Source: JALORV01 sp035498175
GTDB lineage: Bacteria > Pseudomonadota > Gammaproteobacteria > Burkholderiales > Burkholderiaceae_F
Length of the DNA stretch: 64,000 bases
Assembly: GCA_035498175.1 (NCBI GenBank)
Contig: DATKAJ010000014.1
Span: 78,168-142,167 of the forward strand
Direction: 5' to 3'
Below are positions 20,271 to 28,285 of the stretch, piece by piece. The notes beneath the pieces are model-generated. The model was not told where the DNA came from, did no database searches, and saw only the letters and a list, made by a program, of their open reading frames with translations. The position numbers and the translations under genes are program-made. Position 1 is the first letter of the stretch. The number at the start of each line of letters is the position of its first letter.

Positions 20271-20290
20271 GAACCGGCAGGATGCCTGCT
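20265..20290 (+). repeat. Direct repeat copy 1 (overlaps acnA stop)
   Basis: 26-bp unit beginning gcctgagaac and ending atgcctgct; 24 of 26 bases match copy 2 at 20343-20368. The first six bases contain the acnA stop codon. The spacing between copies is 78 bp. Confidence 0.85.
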
Positions 20291-20321
20291 CGATGGGAGC
20301 GCCGCGCGGCCGCGCGGCGTG

Positions 20322-20352
20322 GTTCTCAGGCGGCTGTTCACCGCCTGAGAAC
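20322..20352. terminator. Hairpin downstream of acnA
   Basis: Perfect 12-bp stem gttctcaggcgg / ccgcctgagaac with a 7-nt loop (ctgttca), 51 bp after the acnA stop. A second perfect palindrome, 18 bp of alternating GC (gccgcgcgg / ccgcgcggc, 20301-20318), lies just before it. There is no U tract, so termination would be weak or Rho-assisted; it may only protect the mRNA end. Confidence 0.6.
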
Positions 20353-20368
20353 GGGCAGCATGCCTGCT
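20343..20368 (+). repeat. Direct repeat copy 2
   Basis: Second copy of the 26-bp unit, differing at two positions (g for c, c for g) that keep an internal short dyad. Its first ten bases are also the right arm of the hairpin at 20322-20352. Confidence 0.85.
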
Positions 20369-20447
20369 AGGTAAAGCGCCGCCGCTTGCCCTCTGGCTGC
20401 GGGCCTGCACGCCGTAGGTCGACCGACAACCACTCCACTCGAATTCG

Positions 20448-20585
20448 ATGCAAGAACCCCCTGCTTCCGAAGCACCCGCGATCGAAACCCGGCGCGATGC
20501 GCCAGGCAACTGGACCAGCGCCGTGCCGCTCGCGCTGCTCGCGCTGCTCGCGTTGATGCTGCTGCACGCCTGCGTACCGTCCTGA
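20448..20585 (+). CDS. Possible small membrane protein (45 aa)
   Basis: A 45-codon open frame in the 428-bp acnA-permease gap. Residues 1-24 are polar and acidic (Glu/Pro/Ala), residues ~25-40 form one hydrophobic segment (AVPLALLALLALMLLH), and it ends CVPS. This is the shape of small single-span proteins. No clear Shine-Dalgarno is seen before the ATG and I recognise no family, so this is a tentative call. The remainder of the gap holds only the repeats described. Confidence 0.35.
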   Translation: MQEPPASEAPAIETRRDAPGNWTSAVPLALLALLALMLLHACVPS

Positions 20586-20698
20586 CGCGGGTCCGTCGTG
20601 GCTGCCCCGCGGCAGCGTGTGCTAGCCTGCCCTGCACGATTCCGGGCTGACTGATCGCGCCGGAATCGACTCACGTTTGCGAGCCGCCGCTTCGACGC

Positions 20699-21838
20699 AT
20701 GCCCGAAGACCCCGCGCCAGCGTCCCACAATCCATCGGCGCAACTGCGGAGCGCGGAGGGGCGCGATGTCCTCGTGCTCGGCGGCTCATGGCGCCTCGGG
20801 ACGCTGCCGGAGATCGAGCGCATGCTTGCCGCGCTGGCACTCCCGGCGGGTGTAGCCGTCGACGGCAGCCGCATCACCGACATCGACAGCGCGGCAGCCC
20901 TCGCGCTGCTCAACCGCATTGCGACGACGGGAACCGACGTTGAGCAGCTCGCGCTGAAGGGCTTTGCGCCCAACGAGGCGCGGATCGTCGAGCAGGTGCG
21001 CCGTCGGCTGCCGGAGATCAACGGCAAGGTCCCGCACCGGCGCGAAGGACTGTTCGCCCACATCGGGCGCGAGACGCTCTCCGTCATGGCCCTGCTCGCC
21101 GGCCACCTGAACTTCCTCGGGGAAGTGCTTGCGGGCTTGGCGCGCACGCTGGTCGTGCGCGGACGCCTGCGTCCACGCGAGCTGACCGCCCAGTTCGAGC
21201 AGGTCTGCCTAAACGCGATCCCGGTGGTGGCGCTGGTGACGCTGCTGATCGGGGTCGTGGTCGCCTACCTTCTCGGCCTGCAGGCCGAGAAGTACGGCGC
21301 GAACATCTTCGTCGTGGACGGCGTCGGCATCGGGGCGACACGCGAGTTCGCGCCGATCATCGTGGCGGTGATCGTCGCCGGCCGCTCCGGCGCGGCGTTC
21401 ACGGCGCAGCTCGGCTCCATGCGGCTCAACGAGGAGACCGACGCTATCCGGACGCTGGGCCTCTCGCCGATGGACGTGCTGGTCCTGCCGCGCGTACTGT
21501 CGCTGATGCTGGCGATGCCGCTGCTGGTGTTCGTCGGTGACGTGATGAGCCTGCTCGGCGCGATGCTCATCGCCGGACCGCAGCTCGATATCACGCCGAC
21601 GACCTTCCTGGCGCGCCTGCAGGAGAACCTCTCCATCCGCCACGTCTACGTCGGCCTGCTGAAAGCGCCGGTCTTTGCGCTGTTCATCGCGGTGATCGGC
21701 TGTCGCATGGGCATGACGGTGCGCCGCGACACGCGCGCACTCGGCATCGCAACGACGTCGACCGTGGTGCAAGGCATCGTCGCGGTCATCCTGCTCGACG
21801 CGGCATTCGCCGTGCTGTTCCAGGAACTGGACATCTGA
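20699..21838 (+). CDS. ABC lipid transporter permease with N-terminal STAS domain (MlaE family)
   Basis: A 379-residue inner-membrane permease of the MlaE/YrbE type, part of a system moving lipids between inner and outer membranes. Residues ~15-105 resemble a STAS domain (DVLVLGGSWRLGTLPEIE, VAVDGSRITDIDSAAALALL), a fused counterpart of the separate MlaB protein. The rest has 5-6 membrane helices. The family block EFAPIIVAVIVAGRSGAAFTAQLG is followed by EETDAIRTLGLSPMDVLVLPR, the coupling region. Its stop overlaps the ATPase start. STAS-permease fusions are common in proteobacterial paralogues of the Mla system. Confidence 0.93.
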   Translation: MPEDPAPASHNPSAQLRSAEGRDVLVLGGSWRLGTLPEIERMLAALALPAGVAVDGSRITDIDSAAALALLNRIATTGTDVEQLALKGFAPNEARIVEQVRRRLPEINGKVPHRREGLFAHIGRETLSVMALLAGHLNFLGEVLAGLARTLVVRGRLRPRELTAQFEQVCLNAIPVVALVTLLIGVVVAYLLGLQAEKYGANIFVVDGVGIGATREFAPIIVAVIVAGRSGAAFTAQLGSMRLNEETDAIRTLGLSPMDVLVLPRVLSLMLAMPLLVFVGDVMSLLGAMLIAGPQLDITPTTFLARLQENLSIRHVYVGLLKAPVFALFIAVIGCRMGMTVRRDTRALGIATTSTVVQGIVAVILLDAAFAVLFQELDI

Positions 21839-22608
21839 TGGCCGCGTCCGGCACGGTCATTGAGATCGACAAGGTCGTCACCCGTTTCGGCGACCAGGCG
21901 GTGCACGACGGCGTCAGCTTCGGGGTCGGGAAGGGAACTCTGGTCGCGCTGATCGGTGGCAGCGGAACCGGCAAGACGGTCCTGCTGCGCGAGATCATCG
22001 GACTGCAGCGCCCCACTGCCGGCCGCATCCGGCTGCTCGGCACCGATGTCTGGAACGCGAGCGAGGACGAGATGAACGCGACGCGGCGTCGTTTCGGCAT
22101 GATGTTCCAGGACGGCGCCCTATTCTCCTCGCTGACGGTTGCCGAGAACGTCGCGGTGCCGCTGACCGAGCACGCGCAAGTGCCGCCCAGCATGCTCGAT
22201 CCGCTGGTGCACCTGCGGCTCGCGCAGGCGGGCCTCGGCCCCGATGCCGCTCAGAAGATGCCGAGCGAACTGTCGGGGGGCATGCGCAAGCGCGCGGCGA
22301 TTGCGCGTGCGCTTGCGCTCGAACCCGAGATCCTGTTCCTCGACGAACCGACCTCGGGTCTGGATCCGACCACGGCGCGCGGCTTCGATGCGATGGTGCG
22401 CTCGCTGGTCGACGACCTGGGCATCACGGTCTTCCTGGTGACGCACGACCTCGATACGCTGCTGACGGTGGTCGACCGCATCGTCGTGCTAGCGCGCGGC
22501 AAGGTTCTCGCCGATGGCCCGCCGAAGCAGGTGATGCGGGTCGACGATCCCTGGATCCAGAGCTACTTCTCGGTCCGCACGATGGTGGGCGACTCGGTGC
22601 GCTCGTAG
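21838..22608 (+). CDS. ABC transporter ATP-binding protein (MlaF type)
   Basis: A 256-residue ATPase energising the adjacent permease. Walker A is GGSGTGKT, the signature is LSGGMRKRAAIARAL (the Met-Arg-Lys-Arg variant typical of MlaF/Ttg2A), Walker B is EILFLDEPTSGLDP and the switch histidine is in FLVTHDLDTL. Its ATG overlaps the permease stop (TGATG). The MCE-domain gene follows after 44 bp. Confidence 0.95.
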   Translation: MAASGTVIEIDKVVTRFGDQAVHDGVSFGVGKGTLVALIGGSGTGKTVLLREIIGLQRPTAGRIRLLGTDVWNASEDEMNATRRRFGMMFQDGALFSSLTVAENVAVPLTEHAQVPPSMLDPLVHLRLAQAGLGPDAAQKMPSELSGGMRKRAAIARALALEPEILFLDEPTSGLDPTTARGFDAMVRSLVDDLGITVFLVTHDLDTLLTVVDRIVVLARGKVLADGPPKQVMRVDDPWIQSYFSVRTMVGDSVRS

Positions 22609-22652
22609 ACCGCGCCGAAGGCGCCGAGATAGGTCCTAGAATCCTGCGCAGC

Positions 22653-23591
22653 ATGGAAGCCGAGGCCAAGTACACGTATGTCGGGCTCGCCGTCGTCGGG
22701 CTGCTGACCGCGCTCGTGGTCGGCATCATCTGGCTCAAGCACAGTGGCCGCATCAGCGACTTCAACTTCTACACCGTGTACTTCGAGAACCAGAATCTCG
22801 ATGGGTTGCAGATCGGCGCTGACGTCTCCATGCGCGGCATCAAGGTCGGCCGCGTCGAGGACTATGCGCTGACGCCAGACAACATCAACCGCGTGCGCGT
22901 GCTGCTGCGTATCGATCGCCGCACCCCAGTCAGCACGAACACGGTGGCGGTGGTCAACCGCCGCTTCGTGACCGGCATTGCCAAGATCGACCTCGAGACC
23001 GGCGCTCCGCCGGGGCCGCCTCTGCTCGAGGTGCTGCCCAACGAGAACTTCCCGGTGATCCCGGAAGGCACGTCGAACCTCGACGAGATCGCGAACCGCC
23101 TGAACAAGGTGGGCGAGACTGCTGCAGAGACACTGGAGCGCCTGAACGACGTACTGAAGCCGGAAAATCGCGCCGCGCTCGAAAAGACGCTCGCGAACCT
23201 GCGCGACCTCACCGGCGGGCTCAACCAGCGGATGGCGGAGCTCGACCGCACGCTGAAGTCGATCCAGGGCGCCGCCGACAATCTCGGCCATGCCAGCAGC
23301 AGCGTCGGCGTTTTCGCCGACAACGCCGGACGCGACCTGCGTCCGGTGCTGCAGCAGGCCGAGCGCACGCTGAAGGACATATCCGCAACGACCGCTGCGC
23401 TCGAGAAACAGGCCAATTTCCTGGCGCAGTCGGTCGGCACGACCGTCAATTCGAGCGGCGACCAGCTCACTGCAGCCGTCGCCGAACTCCAGGCGACCGG
23501 TGCCACGCTGAGCCGGTTGCTGGACCGCCTGCAGGATCCGCGCGCGGCCCTGCTCGGGCCGTCGAACACTCAGCGCGGGCCGGGAGAGTGA
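22653..23591 (+). CDS. MCE-domain lipid-binding protein (MlaD family)
   Basis: A 312-residue periplasmic component anchored by one N-terminal membrane helix (residues ~8-28, YVGLAVVGLLTALVVGIIWL). The MCE domain (residues ~38-115) contains VYFENQNLDGLQIGADVSMRGIKVGRV and the following beta strands. Beyond it, residues ~140-300 are long amphipathic helix with heptad-like leucines, as expected for an extended bridge or tunnel. It belongs with the upstream permease and ATPase and the downstream lipoprotein. The stop overlaps the next start. Confidence 0.93.
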   Translation: MEAEAKYTYVGLAVVGLLTALVVGIIWLKHSGRISDFNFYTVYFENQNLDGLQIGADVSMRGIKVGRVEDYALTPDNINRVRVLLRIDRRTPVSTNTVAVVNRRFVTGIAKIDLETGAPPGPPLLEVLPNENFPVIPEGTSNLDEIANRLNKVGETAAETLERLNDVLKPENRAALEKTLANLRDLTGGLNQRMAELDRTLKSIQGAADNLGHASSSVGVFADNAGRDLRPVLQQAERTLKDISATTAALEKQANFLAQSVGTTVNSSGDQLTAAVAELQATGATLSRLLDRLQDPRAALLGPSNTQRGPGE

Positions 23592-24226
23592 CGATGCTCG
23601 TACGCCTGCTCGCCGCCGCGGCCGCCACCGCGCTCGCATCCGGCTGCGTCTCGCTGACGGTCGGCAAGGACACACCCGTTCAATCGCAGTTCCGCATCGT
23701 CGATCGTGGCGCGCCACCGGCGCCGGCCGCGCGCCCGATCGGCCGCGAACTCGTCATCGCCCCGCAACCGGGCGCGTCGGTCGATGATTCCTTCGCGCTT
23801 GCCTACTCACGCGCGGCGCAGCAGCGCGCCGCCTATCAATTCGCTTCGTGGAGCGACCGTCCATCGAGCCGGCTGGCGCAGCTGCTGGTCGATCGCCTCA
23901 CCGCGCGCAATGCCTTCACGTCAGTAGCGCTGGTCGGCCGCGGTGTCGCGGGCAACCTGCAGCTCAATCTCACGGTCAACGACTTCTTTCATGATGCGTC
24001 GAGCGACCCCGGCACTGCGCGGGTTGAGGTCAGCGCGGAACTGATCGACCGGACGACGCGGCGGTTGCTCGGCCGCAAGGTCTTCAATGCGACGGCGCCG
24101 GTCGAACGTGCCGACTCCGCGGCGGCGGCCGCCGCACTCAGCGCCGCCAGCAGCACCGTGCTCGACCAGCTCACAGCGTGGGTCGAGGCCACCGCGGCAC
24201 CCTCGGCGCTGGCCCTGCGCCACTGA
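23588..24226 (+). CDS. ABC-type transport auxiliary lipoprotein (PqiC-like)
   Basis: A 212-residue predicted lipoprotein. The N-terminal signal ends in the lipobox LASGC (residues ~16-20). The mature part has the ABC_trans_aux pattern: GRELVIAPQPGASVDDSFALAY, a Tyr/Ser-containing strand, and RLAQLLVDRLTARNAFTSV. Such proteins are partners of MCE transporters at the outer membrane. GTG at 23588 overlaps the upstream stop (GTGA); ATG at 23594 is the alternative start. Confidence 0.87.
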   Translation: MTMLVRLLAAAAATALASGCVSLTVGKDTPVQSQFRIVDRGAPPAPAARPIGRELVIAPQPGASVDDSFALAYSRAAQQRAAYQFASWSDRPSSRLAQLLVDRLTARNAFTSVALVGRGVAGNLQLNLTVNDFFHDASSDPGTARVEVSAELIDRTTRRLLGRKVFNATAPVERADSAAAAAALSAASSTVLDQLTAWVEATAAPSALALRH

Positions 24227-24229
24227 CCG

Positions 24230-24619
24230 ATGCGCGACGCCGACCGACCGTCGTCCGCGCGCAATGTGCTCGGCGGGCCGCTGGCGCCCTGCTGCGAGGA
24301 TCCGGCGACCGGCTTCTTCCGTGACGGCTACTGCCACACCGGCCCGCAGGATCTCGGCTCGCACACGGTCTGCGCGAGCATGACCGCGAAGTTCCTCGCC
24401 TTCTCACGTGCGCACGGCAACGACCTCGGCACGCCGCGGGCCGAGTTCATGTTTCCCGGACTCGTGCCCGGCGATCGCTGGTGCCTGTGCGCAGCGCGCT
24501 GGCGCGAGGCGTGCGAGGCCAGTGCGGCGCCGCCGGTCATCCTGGCCGCGACACACGAGCTTGCGCTGCGCACCGTCACGCTCGAACAACTGACCCGCCA
24601 CGCCCTCGATCGCGAATGA
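24230..24619 (+). CDS. DUF2237 family protein
   Basis: A 129-residue cytosolic protein of the DUF2237 family, recognised by NVLGGPLAPCCEDPATGFF, the block GPQDLGSHTVCASMTAKFL, and PGDRWCLCAARWREA. Conserved cysteines in these blocks (CC, C, C-x-C) could bind metal, but no function is established for the family. It starts 3 bp after the lipoprotein stop, and its own stop overlaps the PIN gene (ATGA). Confidence 0.9.
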   Translation: MRDADRPSSARNVLGGPLAPCCEDPATGFFRDGYCHTGPQDLGSHTVCASMTAKFLAFSRAHGNDLGTPRAEFMFPGLVPGDRWCLCAARWREACEASAAPPVILAATHELALRTVTLEQLTRHALDRE

Positions 24620-25044
24620 AGGTCGCGACTGCAGTCGTCGACACCAACGTGCTGCTCGACTTCTGGGTGTTCGAGGATCCGCGCGCGGTGCCTCTGCGGG
24701 CTGCGATCGAGTCCGGCGCGCTCGGCGCCTGGCGGAGCGGCGCCGTCGTCGACGAGCTGAGCGACGTGCTGGCGCGTCCCGCGTTCGGCCTCGCCAACGA
24801 GCGGCGCTGCGAGATCCTGCGGCTGTGGGACCGGCTGGCACGGCCCGTGGCCCGCGTCATGCCCGCACCGTGGAGTTGCAGCGACCCACGCGACCAGATG
24901 TTCCTCGATCTCGCCTGCAGCGTCCGCGCCGACTGGCTGATCACGAGGGACAAGGCGCTCCTCAAGCTCGCCCGGCGCGTGCACGGCTCCGGCTTGAACA
25001 TCGGCGAGCCGGCGCGTGTGGTGCACGGCGTCGTCCATGGCTGA
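24616..25044 (+). CDS. PIN-domain protein, toxin-like
   Basis: A 142-residue single PIN domain, a Mg2+-dependent ribonuclease fold. Acidic active-site residues are visible: VVDTNVLLD at the N-terminus, E in VVDELSDVLARP, and the pair in DPRDQMFLDLA followed by ADWLITRDKALLK. It belongs to the group often annotated as a putative toxin component of the PIN family. I see no antitoxin gene next to it: the upstream neighbour is DUF2237 and the downstream gene is an alcohol dehydrogenase. The ATG at 24616 is set by the ATGA overlap; the longer frame to 24481 lies inside DUF2237. A housekeeping RNase role is as likely as toxin function. Confidence 0.85.
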   Translation: MKVATAVVDTNVLLDFWVFEDPRAVPLRAAIESGALGAWRSGAVVDELSDVLARPAFGLANERRCEILRLWDRLARPVARVMPAPWSCSDPRDQMFLDLACSVRADWLITRDKALLKLARRVHGSGLNIGEPARVVHGVVHG

Positions 25045-26035
25045 GCGTTCGCTCGCCATGGCTCTGACGACGGCCGGCGGCTCGCTGCAGCCGCTGGAAC
25101 GTGACCTTCCGACGCCCGCCACCGATGAGGTGCTGCTGCGTGTGCACGCCTGCGGCGTCTGTCGGACCGACCTGCATATTGTCGACGGCGAACTGCCGGA
25201 ACCGCGCCTGCCGCGGGTGCCCGGCCACGAGGTCGTCGGCGTCGTCGTCGCGCGCGGGATGGCAGTTGAACGGTTCACGATCGGTGATCGCGTCGGCGTG
25301 CCGTGGCTCGGTGGCACCTGCCGCACGTGCCGCTTCTGCCGCTCGCAGCATGAGAATCTCTGCGACGCGCCGGTGTTCACGGGTTACACCCGAGACGGTG
25401 GCTACGCCGAGCATGCGGTCGCGCGCGCCGACTACTGCTACGCGCTGCCGCCGGAGATCGACGATCTGCACGCGGCGCCCCTGCTCTGCGCCGGGTTGAT
25501 CGGCTACCGCGCGCTGCGGATGGCGGGTGAGGCCGTCCGCCTTGGCGTGTACGGCTTCGGCGCCGCCGCGCACCTGATCACACAGGTCGCGGTCGCGCAG
25601 GGGCGCGAGGTCTACGCATTCACAAGGCCGGACGACACATCGGCGCAGGCGTTCGCGCGCTCGCTGGGATGCGCCTGGGCGGGCGGCTCGGAAACTGCGC
25701 CGCCGGTCGCACTCGACGCTGCGATTCTGTTCGCGCCGGTGGGATCGTTGGTGCCGGCCGCACTCGCGGCGACGACCAAAGGCGGCACCGTTGTCTGCGC
25801 GGGGATCCACATGTCCGATATCCCGGCGTTTCCGTATCGACTGCTGTGGGGCGAGCGTGTGGTGCGTTCGGTGGCGAACCTGACGCGTGCCGACGGCGAC
25901 GAGTTCTTCGCGCTGGTGCAGCGCTATCGGCCCAAGGCGAGCATCGACGTCTTCCCGCTGCGCCAGGCCAATGAAGCGCTTGCGGCGCTGCGCGCGGGCC
26001 ACGTCAGCGGCGCCGCCGTGCTCGACTGTCGCTAG
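25037..26035 (+). CDS. Zinc-dependent alcohol dehydrogenase family protein
   Basis: A medium-chain dehydrogenase of about 332 residues. Catalytic-zinc ligands are HACGVCRTDLH and GHEVVG. The structural zinc site is in GGTCRTCRFCRSQHENLC (four cysteines). The nucleotide-binding turn is YGFGAAAHLITQVA, a variant of the usual GxGxxG. NLTRADGDEFF and PLRQANEALAALRAGHVSGAAVLD end the protein. The ATG at 25037 overlaps the PIN gene by 8 bp; GTG at 25016 and ATG at 25058 are alternatives. The substrate is unknown, and no pathway neighbours help. Confidence 0.88.
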   Translation: MAERSLAMALTTAGGSLQPLERDLPTPATDEVLLRVHACGVCRTDLHIVDGELPEPRLPRVPGHEVVGVVVARGMAVERFTIGDRVGVPWLGGTCRTCRFCRSQHENLCDAPVFTGYTRDGGYAEHAVARADYCYALPPEIDDLHAAPLLCAGLIGYRALRMAGEAVRLGVYGFGAAAHLITQVAVAQGREVYAFTRPDDTSAQAFARSLGCAWAGGSETAPPVALDAAILFAPVGSLVPAALAATTKGGTVVCAGIHMSDIPAFPYRLLWGERVVRSVANLTRADGDEFFALVQRYRPKASIDVFPLRQANEALAALRAGHVSGAAVLDCR

Positions 26036-26043
26036 CGCCGGGG

Positions 26044-27096
26044 TCACACCGGCGCGGGAACGTGCGGCTCGAGCACCAGATGGCGCAGGGCCCGTGCGTC
26101 GTCGAGCGCGTGGTGCCGCCGGAGATTCAATCGCTGCGTGGCTTCGTCCAGGGATTCGTAGGCGATCGGCACGCGGCGCCATTGCACATTGGGCGGCAAC
26201 TGCTCACCGCCGAAAAGCTCGGCCAGCGCCCAGCGATCGAAGCCCGAGTCGCTGATGATGGTCGTCGGCAGCCTGCGCGCGCGTTCAGTCAGCCACTCGG
26301 TGAGCGCCTGTGCGCCCAATTCCTTCGGCACGGCGTCGCCGTCGAGCAGCGGGATCACGGTTTCGTTGACGAAGCGGCTCGCACGGGCGCGATCCCAGCC
26401 TTCGAGCTCGGCATAGAACGCGGTCGAGTCCGTCGCCACCGCGCCGACGCTGATCAGCTGCGGCGCCCTGAGACTGGTGAACTCGCTGTCGATGAACACA
26501 TAGGTCTGTGACGGGTCGGCGCGGAACACGGTGCTCGGCGGCGGCAGGATGCGAAACAGCAGCATCTCGTCGCCGTACTGTCCCGCAGGCAGCTCGAGCT
26601 TGGCCACAACTTCCGGCGCCGGCAGATCCGTCTCGCGGAAGCCGGCGCGGCGCATCGCCCGCAAGGCCTTCACGTTGCGCCGCGACGGCCGTGCCAGAAA
26701 GCGGTTAACGCCGAAGTTGACCTGCAGCCAGTCGCACAGCGTGACCAGCGCCTCCGAGCCGTAGCCGTGTCCGGCGACACGTCGCTCCGCCAGCCAGATG
26801 TCGAGTTCGACGACGTCGTTCAGCACGTCGATGGGTCCGTGCGAAATGCAGCCGAGTTCGTCGCCGGCGACGCCAATGATGTACATCCGCCCGGCGTATG
26901 GCCGGGTCCCGTCGTAGAAGTGCGCCGGGTACGCCTGCGCGAACTGCTCCGGCGACGGAATCGGTCGATCCGGAAACATCGGCGGCCCCATCAGGTTCAC
27001 CGTCAGATCGGAACCGATCAGCCATTCATAGATGCGCGCGCGGTCGGTATCGCGGGCGCGGCGCAGCGTGACCTTGGCGCCGGTGATGGCCGTCAT
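26044..27096 (-). CDS. GNAT acetyltransferase fused to a DEDDh-type 3'-5' exonuclease-like domain
   Basis: A 350-residue two-domain protein. Residues ~1-185 are a RimJ/RimL-type GNAT domain (VTLRRARDTDRARIYEWL, then ELDIWLAERRVAGHGYGSEALVTL and NVKALRAMRRAGF). Residues ~195-350 form a ribonuclease-H-like exonuclease domain: FIDSEFTSL supplies the D-x-E pair, ISDSGFDRWAL a further aspartate, and RRHHALDDARALR the His and last Asp of the DEDDh set. The second part resembles Rv2179c-like exoribonucleases. The ATG at 27096 overlaps the M14 gene stop (ATGA); the open frame beyond it runs antiphase through that gene. The fusion is uninterrupted at sequence level. An acetylated tRNA or peptide target would be guesswork. 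Confidence 0.82.
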   Translation of the reverse strand: MTAITGAKVTLRRARDTDRARIYEWLIGSDLTVNLMGPPMFPDRPIPSPEQFAQAYPAHFYDGTRPYAGRMYIIGVAGDELGCISHGPIDVLNDVVELDIWLAERRVAGHGYGSEALVTLCDWLQVNFGVNRFLARPSRRNVKALRAMRRAGFRETDLPAPEVVAKLELPAGQYGDEMLLFRILPPPSTVFRADPSQTYVFIDSEFTSLRAPQLISVGAVATDSTAFYAELEGWDRARASRFVNETVIPLLDGDAVPKELGAQALTEWLTERARRLPTTIISDSGFDRWALAELFGGEQLPPNVQWRRVPIAYESLDEATQRLNLRRHHALDDARALRHLVLEPHVPAPV

Positions 27097-28226
27097 GGCG
27101 CGGTCCGCTCCAGGTGCTTCAGCACCGGACCGAGCATATCGGCACCAAGGCGCGCGCTGCGCGCGGAGCTCCATCCTGCGTCGGCATCGGGCGCGTTGGC
27201 GTTGTCCTTGAACGGCATCTCGAGAGTCAGCGACAGACAGCCGAACGTGTGGCCGATGTACTTCGACGCGAGCTTGAGGACGTCGTCCTGGTACTTCTTC
27301 GCCGAATAGCCGTGCTCGCTCTGGAAATCGGCGCTCGCGGCGCGGAAGTCCGCGGCGAAGGCCCCCTGCTCCTGCTGCTGCCGTGCCGTGAAACCGGGCA
27401 ACATTTCGCACCCGGCGATGAAGACATACGGCAGGACCTCGTCGCCGTGGATGTCGAAGAATGCAGCGCAGCCCGTGGCCTGGATGGCATCGCGCACGGC
27501 GAGCACTTCGGGACTGCGCTCGGCCGACGGCTGCAGCCACTCGCGGTTGAGGTTCGCACCCGCCGCATTGGTCCTCAGGTTGCCGAGCACCGAGCCGTCG
27601 GGATTCATGTTCGGAACGATGTGAAAGGTCGCCATGCGCTGCAATCCGCGCGCCACCGCGTCGTCCGGGTCGAGCAGTCGCTGCAGGAGGCCGTCGACGA
27701 ACCATTCGGCCATGGTCTCGCCGGGGTGCTGGCGCGCAATGATCCACACCGGCTGCGGACCGGAACCGATGATCAGCCGGTCCAGCTCGCGCCCCTGCAG
27801 GCTGCCTCCCAGCCGCTGCTGGCGGGCGCCACGTGCTGTGCAGTCTGCCAGCAGCGCTCGGTGCCGTTCCCATGAATACGGCTCGAAGTACGCGACTTCA
27901 ATCGTTCGCGACGGTGGAACCTCGATCGTCATCGTCCGGCCGTCGTAACCCGTCGGCAGGCGCATCCAGCGTTGCTCATCGATCCGCGCGACGGCGCGGT
28001 AGCCCCTCCATCCCTCCGGATAGGTCGTTTCGCCGGCGTTGGTCACACGCAGGCGCGCGCCCGAGGAACCGACGCCGCCGACGCGGAAGTGAAACCACTG
28101 CCGAAATTCAGAGCGACTGCCGTCGCTGCGAACATCGGGGCGAATGCGCAGTTCGGCGGAGTCGTCCCCGACGGCGTCCACTTCAATGGCGCCGCTGTCG
28201 AAACTGCTGGTGAAGGTGAGCGACAT
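27093..28226 (-). CDS. M14-family zinc carboxypeptidase (cytosolic type)
   Basis: A 377-residue protein with the architecture of bacterial M14 cytosolic carboxypeptidases: an N-terminal beta-sandwich (residues ~1-130) and a catalytic domain. Zinc ligands are in ARQHPGETMAEWF (His and Glu) and the later FFDIHGDE (His). NMNPDGSVLGNLRTNAAGANLNREW carries substrate-binding Asn/Arg, and SLTLEMPFKDN the catalytic glutamate. No signal peptide is seen. It is coupled by a 4-bp overlap with the GNAT-exonuclease gene, so the two are probably one operon. An AT-rich patch (gtatatagt) near 28241 lies in the divergent region with the aminotransferase. Confidence 0.92.
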   Translation of the reverse strand: MSLTFTSSFDSGAIEVDAVGDDSAELRIRPDVRSDGSRSEFRQWFHFRVGGVGSSGARLRVTNAGETTYPEGWRGYRAVARIDEQRWMRLPTGYDGRTMTIEVPPSRTIEVAYFEPYSWERHRALLADCTARGARQQRLGGSLQGRELDRLIIGSGPQPVWIIARQHPGETMAEWFVDGLLQRLLDPDDAVARGLQRMATFHIVPNMNPDGSVLGNLRTNAAGANLNREWLQPSAERSPEVLAVRDAIQATGCAAFFDIHGDEVLPYVFIAGCEMLPGFTARQQQEQGAFAADFRAASADFQSEHGYSAKKYQDDVLKLASKYIGHTFGCLSLTLEMPFKDNANAPDADAGWSSARSARLGADMLGPVLKHLERTAP

Positions 28227-28285
28227 ACGTGAAGTGAAAAGTATATAGTCGGCGCGCTCTAAGCCCCTGTTTTGCCTGTGATTTC

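Noticed and set aside
24616..25044. PIN protein as half of a toxin-antitoxin pair
   Set aside because: No small antitoxin gene is adjacent; the neighbours are DUF2237 and an alcohol dehydrogenase.
27097..27873. N-terminal extension of the GNAT-exonuclease frame
   Set aside because: It lies out of phase within the M14 gene; the ATGA overlap at 27096 gives a proper start.
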